From the NCBI GenBank assembly GCA_016931365.1, contig JAFGEY010000446.1, positions 1 through 33,376 of the forward strand: 33,376 bases of DNA, read 5' to 3'. Shown in pieces: positions 23,476 to 30,841 of the stretch. Origin of the DNA: Anaerolineae bacterium (GTDB lineage: Bacteria > Chloroflexota > Anaerolineae > JAFGEY01). The notes beneath the pieces were generated by a model. It saw only the letters and a list, made by a program, of their open reading frames with translations, had not been told where the DNA came from and did no database searches. The position numbers and the translations under genes were made by a program. Position 1 is the first letter of the stretch. Every line of letters begins with the position of its first letter.

Positions 23476-24216
23476 TTACACTTTGATCGGTGTTTCTTGC
23501 AGCCACTCGACGATCCAGGCGGCGCGAAGCCGGGTCGCTTCCAGCCGCTGGTTGCCGTATTGGGCCTCGATGGCCCCAATGACGGGCTTCTTTTTCTCAT
23601 CCAGGCCGCGCCTGCTTTGCGCTTCACGTTGGAAACGGGCTACCGTCTCTGCATCCTGAGGGCTCAACTCAATTTCAGCCAGCCGGCGCAGCCGCCAGAG
23701 TGTGTGCTGCAGCCGGCGCAGCCCATCAGCGCCGTCGCGCTCCCGAAAGTTGCGTTCGACGGCCTCCCTTTGCTTTTCAGACAACGAACCGTACGCCTCC
23801 AAATGCTGGCGCAGGCTGGACAGGAACGTATCGTCGGGCAAAACGTATACCAATCGATACAGCCGTTCGGCGGCTTCCCACATGTGCGGCCGGACGCGCT
23901 CGCGCCAGCCGTCCGGTTGGTTGGCCTCACGCCGGCTGCGCTCGCGGTCGAGTTGCCTGATCGCCTGGGCGGCCAGCGGGTCGGGGAGGTTGGCGTGCCA
24001 ACTGCTGTAGACGCCGACAGATGTGCCCCCAAAGACGCTGCGCGCGATTTCAAGAAAGCAATAACTGAGCGTCTCGCCGGAGCAACTTGAGACGGCGCCA
24101 GGGTCATAGTAGACGGCAACGCCGTTGCGCCACAAACTCTGCGAGTTTGAGTCGCCCGGCGCGCAGACCTGGTCAGCGCGCAGCAGCGCAATGAACCAGG
24201 CAGAGGGGTCAGACAT
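23476..24216 (-). CDS. Hypothetical protein of the plasmid-like block
   Basis: A 246-residue protein without a firm family. The N-terminal 60 residues hold several cysteines and aromatic residues (WFIALLRADQVCAPG, SSCSGETLSYCF). The middle and end are charged and helical (GSLSEKQREAVERN, then GLDEKKKPVIGAIEAQYGNQR). The SLSEKQ segment recalls short helical modules of phage and plasmid proteins, but this is weak. AAAGGAG stands before the ATG. It follows the replication-relaxation-like gene by 21 bases and probably shares its transcript. Confidence 0.7.
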   Translation of the reverse strand: MSDPSAWFIALLRADQVCAPGDSNSQSLWRNGVAVYYDPGAVSSCSGETLSYCFLEIARSVFGGTSVGVYSSWHANLPDPLAAQAIRQLDRERSRREANQPDGWRERVRPHMWEAAERLYRLVYVLPDDTFLSSLRQHLEAYGSLSEKQREAVERNFRERDGADGLRRLQHTLWRLRRLAEIELSPQDAETVARFQREAQSRRGLDEKKKPVIGAIEAQYGNQRLEATRLRAAWIVEWLQETPIKV

Positions 24217-24237
24217 AACGAGGACTCCTTTCCACGG

Positions 24238-25836
24238 TCAGGATTGGGCCGAACCGGGTTTCGGCGTGGGCGCGATGTCCAGGATGCCAGCCTGGTCGAG
24301 TAGTTGTTGCAGCACCCATTGCAGGGCGCGGGCGGTCAGATGGATCAGATCGGGGTCGAGCTGCGCCGGACTGACTGCCGTGCTGAACAACGCGCCGCTG
24401 GGCGGCGCGCCGCTGGAGACCGGGTCTCCGGTGAGCGGGTCGCCCGGCCCGTCGGGCGGCAGCAGGGCCGGGTGTTGAGAGGCGAGCGGCCTCTCGATGT
24501 CGACCCGGGCGGTGCACTGCACGGTAAAGCCGGAACGTTGGCTGACCTCGCCGGGGCGGGCAACCCAGACGCACAGCAGTGGGCTGTCCAGGCGCAGGCC
24601 GTGATAGCGAAGAAAGGCATAGACCAGGTCGGTAGCCTTTTGCTGGCTCATCTGGATGCCCGAAAAACGGGCGCGGTGGTATTCGCGGTAGGCCGCCTTG
24701 ACGGCCTGAGCCAGCTCCGGATTGCCGTGGATCCAGGCGCGCAGGGTCAGCAGCGCAGTCCAGGGAACAGCCAGCAGGTCGGCGTCGTTCTGCTCGGGAT
24801 AGGCGCTGGCATAGAGGTCGCGCGCGACATCGAAAAAGGTGGGCGAAAAGCGGCGCGGCGCACGGCGCAGGTAGCGGTCAAAGACGCGCGCGTGCGCGCG
24901 CAGCCGCAGGCGGGTCCGCGCGTCGATCGCCGGGTCGGCCAGGGCTTCGGCCGGGATCAGCGCAGCGATGGGGTCTTCAGGCGCGTCCGGCGCAGCCGGT
25001 TGGGCGGCGAGCAGCCCAAAGTCGGGAGCCAGGGCGGGGTTGTCGAGGCGGTGAAAGCCGTCCAGGCTGCTCCAGTCCGGCCGAGATAGAAAGTCGCCGA
25101 TGGGCTGGCCCCAAAACTGCACCGGCAGCGGGCGGCCGTACTCGGCGCGGACGGCGGCGATCGCTTCGGCCCAGACGCGGTCGGCCGCAGCGATGGCGTC
25201 AGGCCGGTCGGCGATCCACAGCACGCGGACGTTGGCGTCCGGGGCGGGGCGCGGGCCAACCGGCGCGCTGTTGGCCAGGGCCAGCCAGTTCAGGACCTTG
25301 TCGACCAGACGGGCGCGCTGACGCCAGTCGGTGAGACCTTCGATCTCGAACGGGATGGCCGGGCCACCGTCGGGCAAGACGAGCGCGTCGGGGCGCAGGC
25401 GGCCGCCGTCATAGGCGATGGGCGTTTCCAGTTCGACGGACAGGCTAGCCTCCTGAGCGGCCAGCGCCAGGTCGACCAGGTACAGGTCGTGGCGTTGGTC
25501 GGGCGGTTCGGTCTGGCCGTAGACGTGAGCGGCGGCCAGGCCCAGGTCGTGACATAGGTGGGCGCCGCCCTGGGTGAGGGCGTAAACGCTGCGCGGCGCG
25601 CCGCGCCCCAGGCGCAGCTTGTTGGGCTGTTCGAGCAGGGACAGCAGGCGATGCTCCACCAGCCGCTGGAGCTGCGCATCGCGGGCGTTGGCAGACAGCC
25701 CCAGCCGGTCGGCGTGAGCAGTGTCCAGGATGCCACGGACGGCTGCAATATTCAGCAGGCGGGTGGCGTGGGCGGATGGGTTGGCCAGGTCCAGGGCCTT
25801 CCTGGCCTGGTCGAGCTTGGACGAGTCAATCTTCAT
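24238..25836 (-). CDS. Replication-relaxation-like protein
   Basis: A 532-residue protein. The first about 210 residues follow the replication-relaxation family of plasmids and integrative elements: a winged-helix region ending SVYALTQGGAHLCHDLG, a segment beginning HDLYLVDLALAAQ, then LRPDALVLPDG and a PFEIEGLTDW strand with LVDKVLNWL and VRVLWIAD, a pattern also reminiscent of nuclease-like folds. The C-terminal 300 residues are unlike anything I can name. Family members lie near replication and transfer genes, as here. AAAGGAG stands before the ATG. The family call rests on pattern only. Confidence 0.6.
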   Translation of the reverse strand: MKIDSSKLDQARKALDLANPSAHATRLLNIAAVRGILDTAHADRLGLSANARDAQLQRLVEHRLLSLLEQPNKLRLGRGAPRSVYALTQGGAHLCHDLGLAAAHVYGQTEPPDQRHDLYLVDLALAAQEASLSVELETPIAYDGGRLRPDALVLPDGGPAIPFEIEGLTDWRQRARLVDKVLNWLALANSAPVGPRPAPDANVRVLWIADRPDAIAAADRVWAEAIAAVRAEYGRPLPVQFWGQPIGDFLSRPDWSSLDGFHRLDNPALAPDFGLLAAQPAAPDAPEDPIAALIPAEALADPAIDARTRLRLRAHARVFDRYLRRAPRRFSPTFFDVARDLYASAYPEQNDADLLAVPWTALLTLRAWIHGNPELAQAVKAAYREYHRARFSGIQMSQQKATDLVYAFLRYHGLRLDSPLLCVWVARPGEVSQRSGFTVQCTARVDIERPLASQHPALLPPDGPGDPLTGDPVSSGAPPSGALFSTAVSPAQLDPDLIHLTARALQWVLQQLLDQAGILDIAPTPKPGSAQS

Positions 25837-25862
25837 CTGATACCTCTCCTTTGAAATGATGC

Positions 25863-25881
25863 GCCCTGCACCGGGCAGGGC
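25863..25881. repeat. Short hairpin in the gap before the replication-relaxation gene
   Basis: GCCCTGC (25863-25869) pairs with GCAGGGC (25875-25881) over a five-base loop. It has no U tract on either strand. It lies in the 117-base gap between the coiled-coil gene and the replication-relaxation-like gene, which otherwise holds A-rich and T-rich tracts. Confidence 0.4.
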
Positions 25882-25953
25882 TGAGAAAAAGCGGGTGAGA
25901 GAAAAAAAGAACGGGATAGATGGCTCTAGTTCGGATTTCTATTTTCTCACCGC

Positions 25954-26448
25954 TCAACGACGGGCGCTGCCATCGAGCACGATGGCCAGTTCGTATTCCG
26001 CCATCTCTTCTTTGTGCGTCCGCACGATCTGCTCCAGTGCGCGGCGCTCGGCCTCCCACTGGCTACCGCGCAGAGTCAGCAGACGCTGCGCTTCGTCGCG
26101 CTCGCGCTGGCAGGTCTTCAGCTCCTGGCGCAGGCGCTCCAGGGCGGCCGGATCGGCCTGCGCGTCGACCAGCCGGTTGTACTCGGCCTGGATGGCGGCG
26201 AAAGCGGCGCGGGCGACATCCAGGTCGGCGACCAGGCGGGCAAAGCCGTTGGCCAGGGCGGCGGCAGAACCGCTGCGTTGGCCACCCCACAGCTGAAAAA
26301 GGCGATACAGCATGTCATAGTCGGTGCGCTGGCCGAGCAAGCGGTCGAGGGTGAGATAGATTTCGTTCAGCGCGGCTTGCCGGCCCCCTTCGTAGGCGGC
26401 CTGGCGGGCCAGATCGATTTGTTCTTGAGAATAGCCCCAGATGGGCAT
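25954..26448 (-). CDS. Hypothetical coiled-coil protein
   Basis: A 164-residue protein not assigned to a family. Residues about 75-155 are charged and have heptad-like coiled-coil character (RLRQELKTCQRERDEAQR, then ERRALEQIVRTHKEE). The N-terminus (MPIWGYSQEQIDLARQAA) is helical. AGAGGAA stands before the ATG. It lies just downstream of the ParM/ParR genes and the iteron-like repeats, so a role in segregation or anchoring is possible but unsupported by sequence. Confidence 0.7.
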   Translation of the reverse strand: MPIWGYSQEQIDLARQAAYEGGRQAALNEIYLTLDRLLGQRTDYDMLYRLFQLWGGQRSGSAAALANGFARLVADLDVARAAFAAIQAEYNRLVDAQADPAALERLRQELKTCQRERDEAQRLLTLRGSQWEAERRALEQIVRTHKEEMAEYELAIVLDGSARR

Positions 26449-26472
26449 GGTGGATTCCTCTTCTGTTGTTGG

Positions 26473-26494
26473 GCGCTCACCGTGGGATGAGCGC
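26473..26494. repeat. Hairpin beside the iteron-like repeats
   Basis: GCGCTCA (26473-26479) pairs with TGAGCGC (26488-26494) over an eight-base loop. It adjoins the first of three 11-base repeats downstream of the segregation genes. Confidence 0.45.
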
Positions 26495-26498
26495 GCGG

Positions 26499-26553
26499 CG
26501 AATAAACGGTATCTGAAAAATGGAGACGAATAAATGGACGCCGTTTATTCGTC
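26499..26553. repeat. Three iteron-like 11-mers, candidate centromere or terminator
   Basis: CGAATAAACGG occurs at 26499-26509, CGAATAAATGG at 26527-26537, and the exact complement CCGTTTATTCG at 26541-26551. The last two form a hairpin with 10-bp arms (26525-26534 with 26544-26553). The cluster lies between the small ParR-like gene and the coiled-coil gene, at the edge of the ParM segregation module, where a parC-type site could be. The hairpin could instead end the operon, but no U tract follows. Confidence 0.55.
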
Positions 26554-26554
26554 C

Positions 26555-26797
26555 TCAGAACAGCAGATTTTCCAGCGCCCCGGCCAGCGCCGCTTCGTCG
26601 ACATCCTCGCCGGACATCGCGCAGGTCAGGCCGCCGGAGCGAAGGGCGACCAGCACTGCCTGCGCGCGCCGCCGGGGCGGGACGGCCTCGAAAAAGGCAA
26701 TCAGGTCGTCGTCCTCGCCGGGGTGCAGGCGCAGCTTGATCGGCACGACGACCACCGCGCAGCGCGGCCGGCCGCGCCGGGAAGCGGGCGCGCTCAC
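26555..26797 (-). CDS. Small ParR-like protein, one module
   Basis: An 80-residue protein. Its core IKLRLHPGEDDDLIAFF followed by PRRRAQAVLVALRSGG is the same module found twice in the protein at 27977-28402 and looks like a ribbon-helix-helix ParR-type DNA-binding unit (strand, acidic turn, two helices). The start is GTG at 26797, overlapping the stop of the ParM-like gene as GTGA; this fits coupled translation, and the longer reading from 26977 would lie wholly inside the ParM gene. In type II segregation ParR binds the centromere and caps the ParM filament, and parR is usually directly downstream of parM, as here. Confidence 0.7.
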   Translation of the reverse strand: MSAPASRRGRPRCAVVVVPIKLRLHPGEDDDLIAFFEAVPPRRRAQAVLVALRSGGLTCAMSGEDVDEAALAGALENLLF

Positions 26798-27816
26798 GGG
26801 CGGGCGCGCCGGACGCGCATCAGGCCCAGTTTGTACAGGCCGCGCGCCACCGACATGACCGGGTCGTCGGGCACAAAGGCCTTGCCGTTGAAGCGCGGCA
26901 GGAGCAGGTCGCGCAGCAGCAGCGCGCCGCCGCCGACCAGGATGGTCGCCGCAAAACGGCGAAAGGCGCGTCCCCACAGCCGCTCGATGTGCCCGACCAC
27001 CTCGGCGGCCCAGACCGGCAGCGCCTCCTGGTAGGCCAGCGCGCCGCTGCGCAGTTGGGCGTCGAGTTCGCCGCGCGAGTAGAGGCCGTCCGGATCGACC
27101 AGCTCCAGCAGGCGGCGCACCCCGGCCGTCTCGGAGGTCTTGAACCGCTCCACCGGCGCCCCGTCGCGCAAGACCAGCATTTCCAGCGTGTTCATGCCCA
27201 GGCTGACCACACCGACCTCCTGCTTGAAAGCCGGTTTGCGTTCGGGAACAAACTCGCCCTCCAGGTCGAGCAGATAGTCGAACAGGGCGCCGGCGGCCTG
27301 GCTGGTGACGGTGACGCGGGCGATCTCGGCCCGGTGCTCGGCGGTTGCTGCGCCGTTTTCGACCTGCCAGCGATGGACGCCGCTCATCGCGGCGCGGACG
27401 CTGGCGATAACTTCGCGGCTGGTGTCAGAGGAAAAAGCCGACTGAGGCAAGCCGACCAGGGTTTCCAGCGAGCCGCCAAAGGGGCCAAAACGCTGAATGT
27501 AGACGCTGAGCGCGCCGCGCCAGAGGGCGCCGTTTTCGGGCGAGTGGCCAAAACGGGCATCATCGAGGTTTTCGATGGGCCGGCCCCAATCGTGCGCGCC
27601 CGGACCGATGTAAAAGCGACGCTGATCGGTGACCACGCGCATGGGCGGCCTGACCTGGCGCAGGCCGGCGATGCCGGTGTAGGGCTGGCGCTGCGTGTCG
27701 GCGGCAACGAGCGCGGGCAGCTCGATGCCCCCATGGCGGCCATATACCTTGAGCGCGCCGGCGCCGTTGTCCTGTCCAATGATGTCGGACTTGAGGTGCA
27801 AAGCAGACTCGGTCAT
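26794..27816 (-). CDS. parM: ParM-type actin-like segregation ATPase
   Basis: A 340-residue protein of the actin/Hsp70 ATPase fold. The first phosphate motif is GQDNGAGALKVYG (14-26), the second VVSLGMNTLEMLVLRDG (203-219), and the adenosine motif VGGGALLLR (294-302). The C-terminus has DPVMSVARGLYKLG (318-331), typical of plasmid ParM/StbA-like proteins. Such proteins form filaments that push replicon copies apart. A strong AAGGAG stands before the ATG at 27816, which excludes the longer upstream reading. It is flanked by two ParR-like genes. The protein is diverged from R1 ParM. Confidence 0.88.
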   Translation of the reverse strand: MTESALHLKSDIIGQDNGAGALKVYGRHGGIELPALVAADTQRQPYTGIAGLRQVRPPMRVVTDQRRFYIGPGAHDWGRPIENLDDARFGHSPENGALWRGALSVYIQRFGPFGGSLETLVGLPQSAFSSDTSREVIASVRAAMSGVHRWQVENGAATAEHRAEIARVTVTSQAAGALFDYLLDLEGEFVPERKPAFKQEVGVVSLGMNTLEMLVLRDGAPVERFKTSETAGVRRLLELVDPDGLYSRGELDAQLRSGALAYQEALPVWAAEVVGHIERLWGRAFRRFAATILVGGGALLLRDLLLPRFNGKAFVPDDPVMSVARGLYKLGLMRVRRARP

Positions 27817-27914
27817 TTGACTCTCCTTGATTGAGTTTGAGAAACGGAACGAACGTTGGGCCGCGCCAGGGCAGGTTGGACTGACCGGTACGGGGTTCGG
27901 CTCACCACCCCGAT

Positions 27915-27940
27915 GATGGGCGCGCGCGGGGCGCGCCATC
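27915..27940. repeat. G+C-rich hairpin upstream of parM
   Basis: GATGG-CGCGC at 27915-27925 (one bulged G) pairs with GCGCG-CCATC at 27931-27940. It sits in the 160-base gap between the two-module ParR-like gene and parM. No U tract follows, so it may be a regulatory or centromere-like structure. Nothing else is evident in the gap. Confidence 0.4.
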
Positions 27941-27976
27941 GCCGCACCGGGGACGGCGCGATGGAAACGGTTGGGG

Positions 27977-28402
27977 TCATCGACGCGCCCCCTGTTCGAG
28001 ATCGGGCAGCGCAGCGCGATCAAACGGCGCATCCCAGGTCGTTTGCAGCGCGTTCAGCGCTTCGTCGATCTGGCCGGATTCGATCGTCCAACGCAGCACC
28101 TGACGCAGATAGCTGGATCGGCGGCGGTTGGGCAGCGTGGCCAGGTACGCGACCACGTCATCGTCCTCGCCCGGGACAAAGCGCACCGAGACGCGGGCAT
28201 CGTGGCGGCCGATGTCGCCGGGGCGCTCGACCCAAAACTCGAGTCGAAAGAGGACGCCGGCGCGCACTGCCCGCCGTGCAGCCTCGCGGAACAGCAGCGC
28301 GCGGCGGCCGTGCAGATCGCCCAGGTAAGCGATGAGGTCATCGTCGACGCCGCGACGGAGGCGGACACCGGCCCGCCAGGGAAGAAAAGTAGAAGCAGTC
28401 AT
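27977..28402 (-). CDS. ParR-like protein with two tandem modules
   Basis: A 141-residue protein containing two copies of one module. Copy 1 (residues about 13-49) reads VRLRRGVDDDLIAYL then RRALLFREAARRAVRAG. Copy 2 (71-110) reads VSVRFVPGEDDDVVAYL then RRRSSYLRQVLRWTIESG. Both match the single module of the 80-residue protein on the other side of parM. A two-module ParR could bind DNA as an internal dimer, since ribbon-helix-helix proteins work as pairs (inference). AAAGGA lies seven bases before the ATG. It opens the parM unit. Confidence 0.7.
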   Translation of the reverse strand: MTASTFLPWRAGVRLRRGVDDDLIAYLGDLHGRRALLFREAARRAVRAGVLFRLEFWVERPGDIGRHDARVSVRFVPGEDDDVVAYLATLPNRRRSSYLRQVLRWTIESGQIDEALNALQTTWDAPFDRAALPDLEQGARR

Positions 28403-28554
28403 TGAACAATCCTTTCGTTGAAATATGATTCACCAGGCCAGGGCTACATCCAGCCCTGCGCCGATTTGAAGCCTGAACAGCGGCAATGAACTCCACCGCA
28501 CATGCTCCGGACAGGCAGACTTGGCACATTCTCCAGACCTGAAACCGCTGGGCC

Positions 28555-28640
28555 GGATCGCTGGATCACCTGGATCGCTGGGATGTCGTCTGCGCCATTT
28601 GAAGCGCAGCGGAGCTTTCGGACCAGCGATCCAGCGATCC
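28555..28640. repeat. Four copies of GGATCGCTGG, two direct and two inverted
   Basis: GGATCGCTGG stands at 28555-28564 and 28572-28581, and its complement CCAGCGATCC at 28623-28632 and 28631-28640. The outer parts form a perfect 13-bp stem (28555-28567 with 28628-28640), and a smaller CTGCGC/GCGCAG hairpin (28590-28595 with 28604-28609) lies inside it. The structure spans the last codons and stop of the FtsK-like gene. It could be a terminator or a protein-binding site. Confidence 0.6.
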
Positions 28641-30026
28641 AGTCAGTGCGGCGAGTTCGCCAGTGACGTATCGCGCGTCACCTTGATACCTGGGCGCGCT
28701 CAACCAGCCCTTTTGCTCCCACTCGGCGGCCAGGTTCTTGATGCCGCGCGCCGAGATTTCGGTTTTGAATGTGTCGGCGATCTTGTTGCTGACAAACGCC
28801 CCATCCAGTTCCTCGACCGCATAGCGCACCAACCGCCGTTCCAGGTCAGTCAACGCCGGACGAGGCGGATCGGTGGGCACACCCATCTGCGGATCGAGGC
28901 GATACCCGCGCAGATGGTTGGTCAGAGTCGCTACCCACTCGTCGCGAACCAAGTAGCCCTGCAGTTCCACCAGATCGGCGTCGAGACGGGCCATCATCCG
29001 CCCGCGCATCGTGCGCGGCAGGCGTTCCGCGCCGGACACACCCAGGATAACCCGCGAGTGCTCCGGTGCAGCTACCCGAAAGGCAATGCGCACGCTCAGA
29101 TTGCCCTTGATCAGCGTGTTGAGCACCTCGGCCTTGGGATTCTGGGTTGACAGCACCAGCACGATGCCGAAGGAGGCCGCTTTCGAGGCCAACCGGGTCA
29201 GCGGGTCGGTGAAGGCCTTGCCGGCCAGCAGGGCCAGATCGGTCACCTCGTCAATGACGACGGCCAGCAGCGGCAGCCCCTCCACCCCCAGCGCGGCGGC
29301 GCGGGCATTGTAGGCGAAGAGGTTCCTGGCCAGGGCGGCCTGGAACATCCGCTGGCGGCGGTGCATCTCGGCGGCCAGCGCTTCGACGGTCTCGATCGCT
29401 TCGGCCGGTTCGACGGCGATCGGCCGGTAGAGGTGCGGCAGGTCGCGGTAGAGGGTGAACTCGACGCCTTTGGGATCGATCAGCGCCAGACGCAGGTCGG
29501 ACGGCGTGTGCCGGGCCAACAGCGAAACCAGTGCGGCGTTCAGCCAGGTGCTCTTGCCGGAGCGGGATTCGCCGCCGACCAGGATGTGACTGGTCTCCAG
29601 CAGCGAGCGGGCGACCGGCCCGCGCCCCACCCCGATTGGGATCAGATATTTGTCGTTGGGCAGCGCCGCGAGGTCGAGCAGCACTCGCGTCGGCAGCGGA
29701 CGGCGTAGACCGGCATCGAGTTCGACGGCCAGGGTGGCGCCGATGGTGTTGAGCCGGTCGGTGTGCCGGCCCAGCGCGATGGTCAGATCGTGCATGGTCG
29801 CGTTGGCGATCACCTTGTCGAGGCGGACGCCGCGCGGGACGCGCTGGACATCGACCTCGTAGGCCGCGCGCGAGGCATCGTCGGCCACAAAGACGCGGCT
29901 GAACTTGATGTGATCGACCGTGCCGTCGGGCAGCGGGCGACAAAAGCCCATCTCGGCCAGCCGCTCCATCAATCGCTGGCCGATCAACTGAGTTTGGCGA
30001 ATCGCTTCAGCGGGTGGGCGCTGCAT
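28566..30026 (-). CDS. FtsK/SpoIIIE-like DNA translocase
   Basis: A 486-residue ATPase. Walker A is GGESRSGKST (151-160), Walker B LLAVVIDE (253-260), and between them lies IDPKGVEFTLYRDLPHL, typical of FtsK motors; LSTQNPKAE (292-300) follows. A winged-helix-like end (about 395-465, LTDLERRLVRYAVEEL, then KIADTFKTEISARGIKNLA) may bind DNA. It lacks the membrane segments of cell-division FtsK, so it may work with the two-helix membrane protein encoded just upstream. Short FtsK-type proteins of this kind drive conjugation of actinobacterial elements. The ATG at 30026 has AAGGAG six bases upstream and overlaps the membrane-protein gene by 20 bases. Confidence 0.88.
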   Translation of the reverse strand: MQRPPAEAIRQTQLIGQRLMERLAEMGFCRPLPDGTVDHIKFSRVFVADDASRAAYEVDVQRVPRGVRLDKVIANATMHDLTIALGRHTDRLNTIGATLAVELDAGLRRPLPTRVLLDLAALPNDKYLIPIGVGRGPVARSLLETSHILVGGESRSGKSTWLNAALVSLLARHTPSDLRLALIDPKGVEFTLYRDLPHLYRPIAVEPAEAIETVEALAAEMHRRQRMFQAALARNLFAYNARAAALGVEGLPLLAVVIDEVTDLALLAGKAFTDPLTRLASKAASFGIVLVLSTQNPKAEVLNTLIKGNLSVRIAFRVAAPEHSRVILGVSGAERLPRTMRGRMMARLDADLVELQGYLVRDEWVATLTNHLRGYRLDPQMGVPTDPPRPALTDLERRLVRYAVEELDGAFVSNKIADTFKTEISARGIKNLAAEWEQKGWLSAPRYQGDARYVTGELAALTGSLDRWSESSAALQMAQTTSQRSR

Positions 30027-30825
30027 CGGCGTCTCCTTCCTCTGGAAAAAGCCCATCGTCGGGCAGGCGGCCCTGCTCGCGCAGCAGGCGCTCGATGTGG
30101 CTGCCCTCGATGATCTGGGTGGGCGGCAGCTGCGGCGCGATCAAGGACGGACGGTCCAGGTCATTATAGATGTTGACTGCCGGCACAAACTCTGCGAGTT
30201 TGAGCCGTTGGCCGACCTGTTGTCGCATCGCCGGGGTGGAGCCCGGGCCGGAGGCGACGGCGGCGGCGATCTGGGCCAGTTGGGCGCCCTGAGTGACGCG
30301 CAGTTGCTCCGGCGAAATCCCTTCCGCGCCGACCTGGCGCACGGCCACCGCGCTGCCATCGAGGGTGGGCGTGTAGATGGTCGTCGGGCTGGCGGCGCGG
30401 TTGGGGTCGTGGTAGACGACGGCCTGGGCGGGCAGCCACAGCCAGCGGGCGATGCGAATCCACTGCCAGGCGCGCAGAGCTTTGATCGGGAACAGGCCGC
30501 GCCCATCGGCATACTGAGCGGTGGCCCTCTCGGCGAGCCAGCGCAGCAGTGTCCAGGCCAGGGCGATCAGAAAGAGCACCAGCAATCCCGCCAGAACCAC
30601 ACTCAAGAGCGGCCAGAGCTTGCCCCAGAGTTCGAGCCAGCGCAGGCGGTTGGCTTGCCGGGCCAGGTCGACCGGCGAAGGGCTGAATTGCTGCTGCGCC
30701 TGACTCCACAGCGACAGTGCGCCCCACGCGCAGGCGGCCAGGGTGAACAGGATCAGAACGACGGTCGAGATGCCTCGCCGGGCAGTTCGTTTTCCGGGCT
30801 GCGGACCACAGGTTGATGTAGACAC
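30007..30825 (-). CDS. Two-helix membrane protein of the replicon
   Basis: A 272-residue protein. A basic N-terminus is followed by membrane segments at about 20-40 (VVLILFTLAACAWGALSLW) and 71-96 (LLSVVLAGLLVLFLIALAW), then a soluble region of about 175 residues that I do not recognise, including VVYHDPNRAASPTTIYTP and a proline-rich, acidic tail. I chose GTG at 30825 because AGGAGGAG stands four bases before it; an ATG eight codons earlier has that site inside its own reading frame. It lies between a helicase loader and an FtsK-like motor and may anchor the motor in the membrane. Confidence 0.75.
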   Translation of the reverse strand: MSTSTCGPQPGKRTARRGISTVVLILFTLAACAWGALSLWSQAQQQFSPSPVDLARQANRLRWLELWGKLWPLLSVVLAGLLVLFLIALAWTLLRWLAERATAQYADGRGLFPIKALRAWQWIRIARWLWLPAQAVVYHDPNRAASPTTIYTPTLDGSAVAVRQVGAEGISPEQLRVTQGAQLAQIAAAVASGPGSTPAMRQQVGQRLKLAEFVPAVNIYNDLDRPSLIAPQLPPTQIIEGSHIERLLREQGRLPDDGLFPEEGDADAAPTR

Positions 30826-30841
30826 GACACTCCTCCTCAAA

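Noticed and set aside
26499..26553. CRISPR array
   Set aside because: Only three 11-base copies with unequal spacing and mixed orientation, with no cas gene in the window.
26798..26977. Longer N-terminus for the small ParR-like protein
   Set aside because: It would lie wholly inside the parM gene and has an arginine-rich shadow composition. The GTG at 26797 overlapping the parM stop explains the gene better.
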